Assembly: GCA_041391125.1 (NCBI GenBank)
Contig: JAWKON010000001.1
Location: forward strand, 243,113 to 307,112
DNA: 64,000 nt
Origin: JACKBC01 sp041391125
Lineage (GTDB): Bacteria; Chloroflexota; Anaerolineae; Caldilineales; Caldilineaceae
Reading direction: 5' to 3'
How positions within the stretch are numbered: position 1 is the stretch's first letter; every line of letters begins with the position of its first letter. Shown piece by piece: positions 18,599 to 28,245 of this stretch. The position numbers and the translations under genes are program-made. The notes under the pieces are model-generated. The model ran no database searches. It saw only the letters and a program-made list of their open reading frames with translations, and was not told the DNA's origin.

Positions 18599-19679
18599 AT
18601 GACCCGCGCCCGCCTTCGCGACCTCAACATCACCATCGGCGAACTGCCCACTGGCCCCCACAATGCCATCACGGATGTACCTGGCGTGCTGGTGGGCCAC
18701 TACACGCTGATCCAAGACGCGCCGCGCGTGGCACGCACCGGCATCACCATGATTGCGCCGCGGCACAACCAGATTTGGGAGAATTACGCTTTTGCGGCTT
18801 ACCACTCGTTTAACGGCAATGGCGAAATGACCGGCCTGCCCTGGCTGGACGAATCGGGCATGTTGGGCTCAGCCATTGGCATTACGAATACGCACCAGGT
18901 GGGCATTGTGCGCGATGCGCTGGTGCGCTACAGCGTGGAAGCGGGCGTAATCAACGGCTTCATCTTGCCCGTGGTGGCCGAAACGTATGATGGCTGGCTC
19001 AATGATATTGACGCCTTTCACCTGACCACAGAGCACGCGCTGGAAGCATTGCGCAACGCCCACGACGGCCCGGTGGCAGAGGGCTGCGTAGGCGGCGGCA
19101 CAGGCATGATTTGTCACGGTTTTAAAGGAGGCATTGGCACGTCCTCACGCGCAGAAGTCGAAGCGCCATGGCGGCCAATATATGTTGGGGTGCTGGTGCA
19201 GGCCAACTATGGTTCGCGGCGCCGTCTGCGCGCCAACGGCATTCCGGTGGGCCAAATTATCAATGAAGAACACACGCCCATCCCGTGGCGCAAGGCGCCC
19301 ACCAGCAGCTCGATTATTGTGATCATCGGCACGGATGCGCCGCTGCTGCCAGTGCAGTGCAGCGGCTGGCCCAGCGCTTCACGGCGGGTCTGGCCTGCGG
19401 GGCGGCATGGGCTTCAATGGTTCGGGCGACATCTTTCTGGCCTTTGCCACCGGCAACGAATTGCCCGCCAAAGAGGCCGGCTTGCGTCCGCTACAGATGG
19501 TTCCGCACAATCAGATGGACCGTTTTTTTGAGGCCGTGGTGGAAGCGACCGAAGAGTCGATCTGGAACGCTTTAACCGCCGCCGAAAGCACAACCGGTTT
19601 TCAGGGGCGGACGGTCCACGCTATCCCGCTGGATGCGCTGCAAGCTGCTGTGGGCCAGGGGGCAACAGAGCAAGCGTAG
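18599..19679 (+). CDS. P1-family aminopeptidase (DmpA/BapA-like), one frameshift
   Basis: Self-processing N-terminal-nucleophile hydrolase that releases N-terminal or beta-amino acids from small peptides. The segment GGGTGMICHGFKGGIGTSS contains the Gly-Thr-Ser-Ser region where DmpA-type enzymes cleave themselves to expose the catalytic Ser. Upstream ITDVPGVLVGH and GITMIAPR, and downstream GGMGFNGSGDIFLAFATGN, are also conserved. The frame breaks once near 19350. The two halves are 18599-~19350 and ~19340-19679, together about 359 residues, the normal family length. The start ATG follows AGGAGACCACCCC. Probably cytoplasmic peptide scavenging. Confidence 0.85.
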
Positions 19680-19685
19680 AGTGAC

Positions 19686-20552
19686 CTACGCGACATCCAG
19701 CCCTGTCAGCGCCGCGCTGGCATCCCATAAACGGATGGCTACATCGGTGCGATAGGATTCAGGAGATGAGCGCACAGTTTTCTGTTTGGCAAAGTATTGG
19801 CCAGTCACCCCGCTCACCTTGGGTGATGCGGCCAGATAGATCGGCGTGGCCGCACCGGCTTGTGCGGACAAAAAGTAGAAGCGCCCCGCAAAGCGCAATA
19901 TCTGCCCCAAAAGGCCATCGACATTGGACCAAATATTGGTGTTGACCGCCCCCGGATGCACGGCATTGACCGTGACGCCCGTCCCCGCCAGCCGGCGGGC
20001 CAACTCGTAGGTAAAGAGCAGATTGGCCAATTTGGAACGCGCGTAGGCTTGAAAGCCGCTATATCTGCGCGCCATTTGCAGATCGTCAAAATCAAGGCGG
20101 CCATGCGTGTGGGCCGCCGAGGACACATTCACAATGCGCGCCGGCGCGCTCTGTTGGAGTAGGTCCAGCAGCAGGTTGGTGAACAGGAAATAGCCCAAGT
20201 GGTTGAGCGCGAAGGTCATTTCCAGCCCATCGGCGCTCACCGTGCGCTGGGGGAAATAAGCGCCCGCGTTATTTACCAACACGTGCAGCGCGTCATATTG
20301 GTGGTGAATTTCAGCCGCTAGCCGTCGCACGTCCGCCTGCACCGACAGATCGGCCAGCATGAGCGTCACTTTTGCATTGCCGCTTTGCTGGATGATATCC
20401 GCCCGTGCGGCTTCGCCGCGCGGCTGGCTGCGGCACACCATGATCACATGCGCCCGCATCTTGGCCAGCGCCAGCGCCGTTTCTTTGCCGATTCCCACAT
20501 TGGCGCCGGTGATCAGGCAGATTTTATCCTGAATTTCCCAATTTAATCCCAC
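19686..20552 (-). CDS. Short-chain dehydrogenase/reductase (retinol dehydrogenase-like)
   Basis: NAD(P)-dependent classical SDR of 288 residues. CLITGANVGIGKETALALA is the cofactor loop (TGxxxGIG), VNNAGAYF the NNAG motif, NVSSAAHTH holds the catalytic Ser and YARSK the Tyr-x3-Lys. The C-terminal part resembles the WW-oxidoreductase/retinol-dehydrogenase-like group. The GTG at 20552 is taken as start because GGAGG lies seven bases upstream. That ribosome-binding site is the last unit of a 12-base tandem repeat. The substrate is unknown. It converges on the P1 peptidase gene, separated by six bases. Confidence 0.85.
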   Translation of the reverse strand: MGLNWEIQDKICLITGANVGIGKETALALAKMRAHVIMVCRSQPRGEAARADIIQQSGNAKVTLMLADLSVQADVRRLAAEIHHQYDALHVLVNNAGAYFPQRTVSADGLEMTFALNHLGYFLFTNLLLDLLQQSAPARIVNVSSAAHTHGRLDFDDLQMARRYSGFQAYARSKLANLLFTYELARRLAGTGVTVNAVHPGAVNTNIWSNVDGLLGQILRFAGRFYFLSAQAGAATPIYLAASPKVSGVTGQYFAKQKTVRSSPESYRTDVAIRLWDASAALTGLDVA

Positions 20553-20597
20553 TGATGCCTCCTCTGATGCCTCTTCTGATGCCTCTTCTGATGTCTA
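20553..20597. repeat. 12-base tandem repeat carrying the SDR ribosome-binding site
   Basis: About 3.5 copies of TGATGCCTCTTC (plus strand). On the coding minus strand each unit reads GAGGCATCAGAA, so each supplies a GAGG box. The copy next to the GTG reads GGAGGCATCA. The repeat is in frame with the gene and would encode EEAS units if translated, but a TAG lies just upstream and there is no start. Confidence 0.6.
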
Positions 20598-21258
20598 CTA
20601 ATCTTTATAATATTTCTCATGCACCGCAACTGCAACTTCGAGGGACTTACCATGGGGCGAACATAATCTGCTTTGTTGACGGGCAAAGCGAGTATGGTGA
20701 ATCTTCAATCTGTGTGCACTACGTCGATGCTAGCATTCAATGCTAGAGTAGTTTCAACGAAATGGTAAGATTGTGGTTGCGGTGTGTACCTCTTTCTTCA
20801 ACTCCCAAGTACAAATATTCCTCTACAATTAGTACACCGCAACGGTGTTGGCGATTTAGGCATCGGTCTCGATTGGTGAATCCAGCCTTATCTCTGCTCG
20901 CTGCGATCTACTGAGAATTGAAATCCAATTGTAACATTTTGCTTACGTATTTTTTAGTATACTCCCCATACATATAGCGTAACTTTTAGCGTAGGTCAAT
21001 CGTCTGTATAATGGAATCCCTGCACAAGTAGACAATAATGTTTTGGCTCTGGCTGAACCAACCGATTTACGCACAGTGTTGCTTACTCATCACACGACAT
21101 CCCGTCGCTGGATTTCCATTTCCCCCATTCTCGAATCAAAATCGCGTCTGCCCAGCGCTGACGGCAGCGGCCAAGCTGCTTGAGCGCTGTACAGTTGCCT
21201 TATTCGATGAATCACTGGGCGTTTGCAAACCACAGATTTATGAGAAGGTATTTAAGAG
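20598..21258. other. Intergenic region upstream of DUF11 surface protein
   Basis: No convincing gene. It contains a small hairpin CTAGCATT/AATGCTAG near 20730, a palindromic repeat at 20829-20914, and a good -10 hexamer TATAAT at 21007-21012 with only a weak -35. The composition is AT-richer than the flanking genes. Confidence 0.4.
20829..20914. repeat. Dispersed repeat with short terminal inverted repeats, copy 1
   Basis: Begins AGTACACCGCAACGGTGTTGG and ends GCTGCGATCTACTGA; the ends are imperfect inverted repeats of each other (CAGTA..CGCAACG type). A second copy about 85-90% identical by eye lies at 40627-40713. Size and ends suggest a MITE-like or REP-like element. Confidence 0.65.
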
Positions 21259-24200
21259 ATGATTGAGAAGAAATATAGCGTCGAGCATATCGCACCCACC
21301 ATACAATGCGAGCGCCGATGGAGAGGCCGCGTCTGGATTGCCGTGCTCTTTGGCCTGTTCATGCTGACGAGCTATGGGTATCAAAGCGCGGCTTGGGCCA
21401 AACAGGAGCAGTCGGCGGCCGCGCAGGGCACTACCGTCCCCGCGATAACCATTGTTAAGAGCGCCAATCCATCTACTGTCAAAGAGACAGGCGAAGATGT
21501 TGTCTTTACTGTGCAGGTTACCAACGGCAATCCGTATGCCGTCCGCGTCTATGAACTCAATGATGACGTGTATGGCAACCTGGCCACTATTTGCGGCATC
21601 CCCTGGATCGTCGCTGCTAATGGTAGTACAAAATCGTGCAACTTTACAAAGTTTGTCAATGGCGATAATTCGGGGCCAGCACACCAAAATACGGTCACTG
21701 CAAAATTGGAAATTTATTCGCCTGGTTTTCCCAATCCTTTGGCCACGCCGAATACACAGACCTCATCCGCCACCGTTAATTTCAGCCCCGTAACTGCCGA
21801 TATTGAAGCCACCGCCGTGGCCGCGCCCCCAAACATCTTTGCCCCCAGCGGTAACGTGGACTACACCATTACGGTGGTCAATCAGGAAGCCGAAGCGCTG
21901 CAACTGGTCGAGTTAAGCGATCAATTTCTGGGGAATTTGGATGGCCTCGGCAGTTGTGTCGTCCCTCAACCCTTGGGCCGGCCGGCGTCAGCACCGACTC
22001 CAGTTGCACCTTCACGACCCAAGTGAATGGCAACGCCGGCGACACGTTTGGCCGCGTAAATCACGACGAAAAGCCCAGGATAAGGCACCAGCAACACGGA
22101 ACGGCGCACTGTAAACGTAAATATTCTGGCCGTTTCATCCAGCCTATCCATCGCCAAAACCGCCAGTCCAACCAGTGTGCCGGAAACCGGCGGCAATGTG
22201 AACTACAGCGTCACCATTCGCAACGTCAGCAGCGACATCATCACCCTCAATTCGGTGATTGACGACAAATTTGGCGACCTTGCCAATTTCTGCTCACCGG
22301 CCATCTCCGTACCGCTCAACCCGAATGCGAGCACAACCTGCTCCTTCCTGCGCAAAATTACCGGCGACTTCGGTACGAGCCACGTTAGCACCACCACCGT
22401 CAACGCCACCGACAACGCCAATCGCGCGCTGATCGGCGGGGCTTCGGCCTCGGTCAGCTTTACCAATGTGGCGTCCGCGATCACCGTCGCCAAGCAGGCC
22501 GACCGCACATCCGCCTCACGCGCCGGGGAAACCGTGGGCTTCAGCGTGACCATCACCAATGAAAGCACTATCGATGTCATCACGCTCAACAGCATGAATG
22601 ATTCGATTTATGGCGACGTCACCACCAGCGCCAACCCGCTGGTGGACGAGACCAACTGTACGCTGCCTCACACCCTCCAGCCCAAGGCGGTGTACGCGTG
22701 CCGGTTTGTGGCGCAGATCACCGGCGACATTGGCGAGCTGCACACCAATCGCGTCACGGTGACAGGCGTGGACGATGACCAGGCCACGGTGCAGGCCTTT
22801 GGCGAGGCTGCCGTGCTCATTGCCGACCCGGACGTTGTGGCCAGCAAAAGCGCCACGCTGACTGTCGATGCCAACAACGATGGCGTACCCAGCCCGGGCG
22901 ACACACTGCACTACCATTTGGATCTCACCAACCAGGGCAACAAGACGGCCAAAGCGGTCGTGGTCAACGATAATATTAGCGAATACACCACGCTGATCAA
23001 CAGTTCGGTCACGTCCAGCCAGGGCAGCTTCAGCAAAGGAGCGACAACCGGCGACCGCAACATTGTGGCCAATTTAGGCGACATCGCCCCCAATCAATCG
23101 GCTGCCATCGATTTTGATGTAAAGATTCTCGGCGTTTTGCCCAAAGAGGTCAACGCCATTTCGAACCAAGCTTCCATCCTGGGCCAGAACTTTACGGCCC
23201 TCTTGAGTCAGAGCCCCGACGGTGGCGGCCCCACGGTGACACGGCTCACATTGACGCCCGATTTAACCGCGGAAAAGACGGCGGAACTCATTGAGGATCT
23301 GGATAATAACGGCATCGCCAGCCCCGGTGACCTGATCGAATACACCATTGTGGTCCGCAACCGCGGCACGGCGCCGGCCACCGAAGTGGTCCTGACCGAT
23401 GCGCCCGACCCCAACACCACGGTGGAGCAGGTCACCGACGTCAATAACGGGGCGCCTGCATTTCTCTTTAACAATGAAGGGGCGTTTGTGCTGCAATTGG
23501 GTACGATTGCCCGCAGCAGCCGCGTGACCACCACGGTTGGCGTGCGCGTCAACAATCCGTTACCCGCCGGCGTCATCGAAATTGCGAACCAGGCGGTGAT
23601 CACCAGCAAAGAGCTGCCGCCGGTCTTAAGCGATGACCCAACCACCGATGTCGAAGGCGACGCCACGATTCTGTCGCTGTCGGCGGCGCCGGTGCTGACG
23701 GCCACCGAGGTCGACTCGCTGCTCGAAGACAACGATAACAATGGCTCACCGTCCGCCGGTGATGTAGTGCTGATCAAGGCGCAGATCAGCAACAGCGGCA
23801 ATAGTCACGCCACCTCCGTGCGCTTCCGCAATCCGCTGCCTCAACATACCAAGCTGGTGGCCAACTCAGTGAATACCGAGCAGGGCGACGTAATCAGCGG
23901 CAATAGCCCCGCTGACACCGAAGTGGTGGTGGATATCGGCACGTTGGAAGGCGATCGCACCCGCGTCACCATTAGTTTCCAACTTGTCATTGACGCTCCG
24001 CTGCCGAGCAATGTCTTCGAAATTGTCAGCCAGGGCCGCATCAGCGCCGATAACCTGGCCGATGTGGTGACCGATGACCCCGACATCTCCGGCGTGGACG
24101 ACCCGACGCTGATTCAGGTGGTGGCGCGCCCGCTGGTGCAGGCCGCCAAAACCGATCTGCTCTTTATTGACGCCGATGCCGATGGCCGCGTTTCGGTGGG

Positions 24201-24618
24201 CGACACGCTGCTCTATCGCATCAGCGCCGTCAACGTGGGCAACCTGGAAGCCACCGGCGTCATTATTGAAGACACGCCCGACACGCACACCACGCTCATT
24301 GCCAACTCTGTGCAAACCGCCCAGGGATCTGTGCCCACGGGGAATAGCACAGGGGACAATAAGGTTGTGATCGATGTGGGGACGCTGCCGGGCAAAGGCG
24401 GCAACGTTGTCATCAGCTTTATGGTGATGGTCAACTCGACCAGCAACATTAGCCAGCTTGTCAATCAGGCGCATGTGAAGATTGACGATCCTAATGAACC
24501 GGGAGGGCTGTTTGAGCTAAAAACCGATGACCCGGACACCGACGCCAAGGCTGACGCCACTCATACGCCAGTACGCACGGCCGCGCCAACTTTTTACCTG
24601 CCCATCATAGTGCGATAA
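21259..24618 (+). CDS. Large secreted DUF11-repeat surface protein (frameshifted)
   Basis: About 1120 residues. The start MIEKKYSVEHIA is followed by a basic stretch and a hydrophobic signal segment (WIAVLFGLFMLTSYGY). It then carries repeated Ig-like DUF11-type modules with ITIVKSANPSTVKETG or VNYSVTIRN starts. Later modules are each preceded by a Ca-loop-like motif: DANNDGVPSPGDT, DLDNNGIASPGDL, DNDNNGSPSAGDV, DADADGRVSVGDT. The C-terminus ends PTFYLPIIVR-stop. The frame breaks near 21960 and again near 22090; coding in the third frame resumes at RTVNVNILAVSSSLSIAK. Likely a cell-surface or S-layer-associated adhesive protein. A long hairpin at 24640 ends the unit. The biological ligand is unknown. 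Confidence 0.8.
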
Positions 24619-24639
24619 AAGTTATTATTAGAAGTATAG

Positions 24640-24706
24640 AACCGCAGATTTCGCAGACGAGCACAGATTTTGCCTGTGCTCACTGGCGAAATCTGCGGTT
24701 GCTTTT
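24640..24706 (+). terminator. Long hairpin terminator after DUF11 gene
   Basis: AACCGCAGATTTCGC (24640-24654) pairs with GCGAAATCTGCGGTT (24686-24700). Inside it GAGCACAG pairs with CTGTGCTC. A GCTTTTATAA stretch follows on the plus strand. This is the strongest hairpin between the surface protein and the sulfatase. Its GCAGATT units belong to the family seen near 33060, 41493 and 43640. Confidence 0.75.
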
Positions 24707-24745
24707 ATAACTACGGGTCAGCAAGATCGTAAACTCATGTATAGC

Positions 24746-24773
24746 TTGTGTTGCGCTATGGATCGTTTATAAT
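24746..24773 (+). promoter_or_regulatory. Candidate sigma-70-type promoter of the first sulfatase
   Basis: TTGTGT (24746-24751) and TATAAT (24768-24773) are separated by 16 bases, about 40 bases upstream of the sulfatase ATG. The -10 is a perfect consensus; the -35 matches four of six. Confidence 0.5.
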
Positions 24774-24814
24774 AGGGATAAACTGACAACACTTGCCCCA
24801 AAGAGGCCGAGATC

Positions 24815-26409
24815 ATGCCCAAGCGCCCCAATATTCTCCTGCTCGTCAACGACCACCAGGCCTATTATCGCCACGGCTGGGATGGCGGCGTGCGTCCGCA
24901 AACGCCCCATTTTGATTGCATAGCGCGGGAGGGCGTCCGCTTTGAGCGCGCCTATTGCGCCACGCCCCTGTGCGGACCGGCCCGGCGACGCTGCTCACCG
25001 GGGCTCTATCCACACAACCACCACAATTTTACAACTACTCGGAAGCGCCCTACAACCACGAGATATACTTGAACCGACTGGCGCAGGCCGGCTATCGCAA
25101 CTACTACTTTGGCAAATGGCACGCCGGTCCCGGTACGGCCCACGATTTTGGCTGCCACGGCTGGAGCGACACCGACTACGGCAACCCGTACATCTCCGCC
25201 CGCTATGCCGAATATCTGGAAGAATACGAGCTAGAGCGGGCCGAACACCACGTCGAGTTCTGCTTTACCAACGGCTTCTTTGCCCGTCAGTTTCCGCAGC
25301 TCAAGGCCGGGGCGCGCTACCAGAGCAATTACGCCTGGTGTGGTGAACACGCCGTGGGCATTACCACCACGCCCAAAGAGACCCACGAAGCCTTCTTCCT
25401 GGCCGACCTGGCCTGCAAGGCGCTGGATGAATGCGTCCGCGCCCCGGATGACCAGCCGTTCCATCTGCGCGTCTATTTTTGGGGGCCGCATCAGCCCCAT
25501 TTTCCCACGCAGGAATTTGCCGATCTCTATGACCCGGCGCAGATCACCGAATATGGCAGCTTCCGCGACACGCTAGAGAGCAAACCAGCCGTCTTTCACC
25601 ACGACCTCAACCAGCCGCTGGTCGATGAACAAAACCGTTTCCACATACCCAGCCCGCTCGCCTGGCCTGAATGGCAGCAGATTATGGCCCGCGCCTATGC
25701 CCACGCCACGCTGGTGGATGCCGCCGCCGGCCGCATTTTGGCGCGGCTGGACGCGCTGGGGCTGACCGAGAATACCGTGGTGATCTGGACCGCCGATCAC
25801 GGCGACGCCCTGGCCAGCCACGGTGGGCGCTTTGACAAAGGCTCGTATCTGACCGAAGAGGTGATCCGCGTGCCGCTGGCCATGCGCTATCCGGGTGTGG
25901 CAGCGCCGGGGCAGCTATGTCACGAGCTGATTTGCAGCACGGACATTGCGCCCACGCTGCTCGATTTGGCCGGTACGGCGTTTGCCAATGGCGTCGACGG
26001 CCGTAGCTTTTGGCCGCTGGTCGACGGCGGCCATACACAGGATGATTTTGCACCTTGGCGCACGGATTTGATGGTCGAAACATTTGGCCACGGTTTTGGC
26101 ATCTTCCACATGGGGCGGGCGCTGATCACGGATCGGCACAAATATGTAGACAACGACGCCCAGCTCCACGAGCTGTATGATCTGCACGCCGATCCATACC
26201 AGCTTCAAAACCTGCTCAATCACCCGGACGCAGAATCTATTCTGCCAGACATGCGCGCCCGGCTGCGCCAATGGCAAGAATCAACGGGCGATGCAGGCGT
26301 CGTAAATCCGGCCTATCAGCAGGCGCTGACGGATGAAGCGGTGCTGCTGGAGGCATTGGTGCGTCGGCGCACGGCCAAGGCTGGTCTCGAAGCCCCCACC
26401 ACAAGCTAA
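24815..26409 (+). CDS. Sulfatase (alkaline phosphatase superfamily), Cys-type, frameshifted near active site
   Basis: Hydrolyses sulfate esters. PNILLLVNDH opens the fold with a metal ligand (NDH). ATPLCGPAR holds the Cys53-x-Pro-x-Arg signature that is converted to formylglycine. GKWHAGPGTAHD and WTADHGDALASHG supply the further metal and active-site residues. The frame breaks just after CGPA (expected GCCCGGGCG, read with one G fewer) and again near 25050, so LLTG-LYPHNHHNF-YNYSEAPYNHEIY must be assembled from two frames. Length is about 530 residues. No signal peptide, so cytoplasmic. It is paired with a second sulfatase downstream. The substrate could be a choline, aryl or sugar sulfate. 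Confidence 0.85.
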
Positions 26410-26415
26410 ACCCAC

Positions 26416-26568
26416 GGTTGGCATAGATGAAAAGGATTCCGCATAATTTTAGTCTATACTGCGGTTGAAATGAGAACCGGAGTTTTCCGTCGACTCAACA
26501 GGAGTAATGAAACTCCGGTTCTCATTCAGAGCTAAGTATAGCAGCCGATTTTCATCTATGACAGAGCC
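26416..26568. repeat. Long nested inverted repeat (MITE-like) between sulfatase genes
   Basis: Outer ends GGCATAGATGAAAA (26420) and TTTTCATCTATGAC (26549) are inverted. CTATACTGC at 26454 pairs with GTATAGCAG near 26536. The core arms ATGAGAACCGGAGTTT (26470-26485) and AAACTCCGGTTCTCAT (26510-26525) are a perfect 16-base inverted repeat. The nested design and the related copy at 16057 suggest a small mobile or structured-RNA element. Confidence 0.65.
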
Positions 26569-26588
26569 AAGTATAAATTTAAGCGATT

Positions 26589-27998
26589 ATGCATAAACAC
26601 CCGCCCAATATCCTCCTGGTGCTGGCCGACGATCACGGTCAATGGTCGCTCGGCTGTTATGGCAACACTACTGTACAGACGCCCAACATGGACTTTCTGG
26701 CCAGCAATGGCGTGCGTTTTGACAATGCCTTTACACCTTGCCCGGTCTGTTCCCCGGCGCGCGCCTCGCTCTTTACGGGCCGCATTCCCTCGCAACATGG
26801 CGTGCATGACTTCCTATCTGAGGACATGGAATTTAGCACGCATCCCTGGCTGGCCGATGAAATTTTGCTGTCGCAATTGCTGCAGCGGGCGGGCTATCAG
26901 ACCGGGCTGGTGGGCAAATGGCACTGCACCGCCGACGGGCATAATCCGCAGCCCGGCTTTGACTATTGGGTTAGCTATGATGTGCGGAAGCGCGGTTGGA
27001 TCAACCAATATGAACACAGCGGCGTATTTGATGTGTCTGTGCAAGGGCAGACGCACACGCGGCGTGGTTTCCAATCGCAGCTCCTGACTGAAGAGGCGCT
27101 GCGCTTTTTGCATGACCGCAATTTCCAGCAGCCTTTCTTTCTCACCGTCGGCTATGTAGATACTCATTTCCCTTTTGCCGAACAGCCCACGCGTCTGGTG
27201 GAACAGTATCGCCATATGACGCCATCTGGCAGCGTCGCCAACGCATCGTCGCACCTTCCCGCCAGCGGACCGAATTCTCTTGCCCCGGGCGATCCCGCCG
27301 AATGTCTGGCTCAATATTACGCTGGCGTCAGCATGATCGATCATCAACTGGGAACGCTGTTGGATCATCTGGAAGGCCAGGGCTGGCTGGACAACACGCT
27401 GGTGGTCTATACCTCCGACCACGGCCACCTGATCGGGCAGCACGGCCTATACGGCAAAGGCAATGCGACCATCCCGCAGAATTTCTTTGCCGAAGCCATT
27501 CGCATCCCCATGCTCATGCGCTGGCCGGAGGGCGGGTTGACTCCGTCTCCCAATGCCGCACCATTTGATCATTGCGATCTGTTTGCCACTATATTGGATG
27601 CCACCGGCGTCACATTGACGGGGGACGAGCAGCGGCGGATCGATTCACCCGGTCAAAGCATCCTGTCCATGCTGCGCGGGCAACGGCAGCCCTGGCGCGA
27701 CTACCAGTGCTGTGAATACGGCAACGCCCGTATGATCACCGACCTGACGCATAAATTGGTGCGCCGCTATCCGCCCATTGCGCAGGGCTTTGGCGATGAG
27801 TTCTTTGATCTGGCGATGGACCCAATTGAAACAGTCAATCGCATTGGCGATGCTCAATACCAAAACGACATTCAGCGCCTGCACAAACAACTGGATGAAT
27901 TCTACAGCCGCTATGAAATCCCCGCGCGCGCCGGCAAGCAGATCCTCGAGCTGCCGCCGCACAATCGCCTGGAACCGTGGCGAAGCACCCCCAATTAG
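26589..27998 (+). CDS. Sulfatase (alkaline phosphatase superfamily), Cys-type
   Basis: An intact 469-residue sulfatase. PNILLVLADDHGQWSLGCYG is the N-terminal metal motif. CPVCSPARASLFTGRIPSQHG contains the Cys54-Ser-Pro-Ala-Arg signature for formylglycine. GLVGKWHC and YTSDHGHLIGQHGLYGKG are the other active-site segments. The C-terminal EFFDLAMDPIETVNRI is typical of the family. No signal peptide, so probably cytoplasmic. It shares the fold and class with the gene upstream but is clearly diverged in sequence. No formylglycine-generating enzyme is seen in the window. The ATG at 26589 is supported by conservation starting at residue 5; no strong ribosome-binding site is visible. Confidence 0.88.
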   Translation: MHKHPPNILLVLADDHGQWSLGCYGNTTVQTPNMDFLASNGVRFDNAFTPCPVCSPARASLFTGRIPSQHGVHDFLSEDMEFSTHPWLADEILLSQLLQRAGYQTGLVGKWHCTADGHNPQPGFDYWVSYDVRKRGWINQYEHSGVFDVSVQGQTHTRRGFQSQLLTEEALRFLHDRNFQQPFFLTVGYVDTHFPFAEQPTRLVEQYRHMTPSGSVANASSHLPASGPNSLAPGDPAECLAQYYAGVSMIDHQLGTLLDHLEGQGWLDNTLVVYTSDHGHLIGQHGLYGKGNATIPQNFFAEAIRIPMLMRWPEGGLTPSPNAAPFDHCDLFATILDATGVTLTGDEQRRIDSPGQSILSMLRGQRQPWRDYQCCEYGNARMITDLTHKLVRRYPPIAQGFGDEFFDLAMDPIETVNRIGDAQYQNDIQRLHKQLDEFYSRYEIPARAGKQILELPPHNRLEPWRSTPN

Positions 27999-28084
27999 CC
28001 TTGTCCGTTTGTGTTTACAATATTCTGCTGCTATACTTCTCTCATCCACATCACTTTGCCGCCCCCTGTACTGGCAAACCAAAT

Positions 28085-28195
28085 GAGGTTGCTATTCAGC
28101 CACTCGAGGCCTGAGCCCGTCGAAGGCCGGCGTTCCCTTCGACGTCCCAAACGCGGTTTGGGCGCTCCAGGAACACCTGAATAGTTACCAAATGC
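28085..28195. repeat. GC-rich intergenic repeat between sulfatase and binding-protein genes
   Basis: Contains CCTGAGCCCGTCGAAGG and its partial inversion CCTTCGACG, plus the hairpin AAACGCG-GTTT. The CTCAG/GTCGAAGG type of repeat is widespread in bacterial intergenic DNA. No coding potential seen. Confidence 0.4.
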
Positions 28196-28245
28196 ATTAA
28201 AAATTGCGCAAGTTCATAAAACCCACCACTCAGACGGAGGTCTAC

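Noticed and set aside
20555..20746. Short plus-strand ORF upstream of the DUF11 gene
   Set aside because: It begins in the 12-base tandem repeat, has no ribosome-binding site and no recognisable sequence.
24990..25000. Programmed frameshift in the first sulfatase
   Set aside because: No slippery heptamer or downstream structure stands out, and many other genes carry similar indels, so sequence error is simpler.
26470..26525. Simple terminator between sulfatase genes
   Set aside because: The perfect 16-base arms lack a T-tract and are nested in a longer inverted repeat with a relative at 16057, so a repeat element is the better reading.
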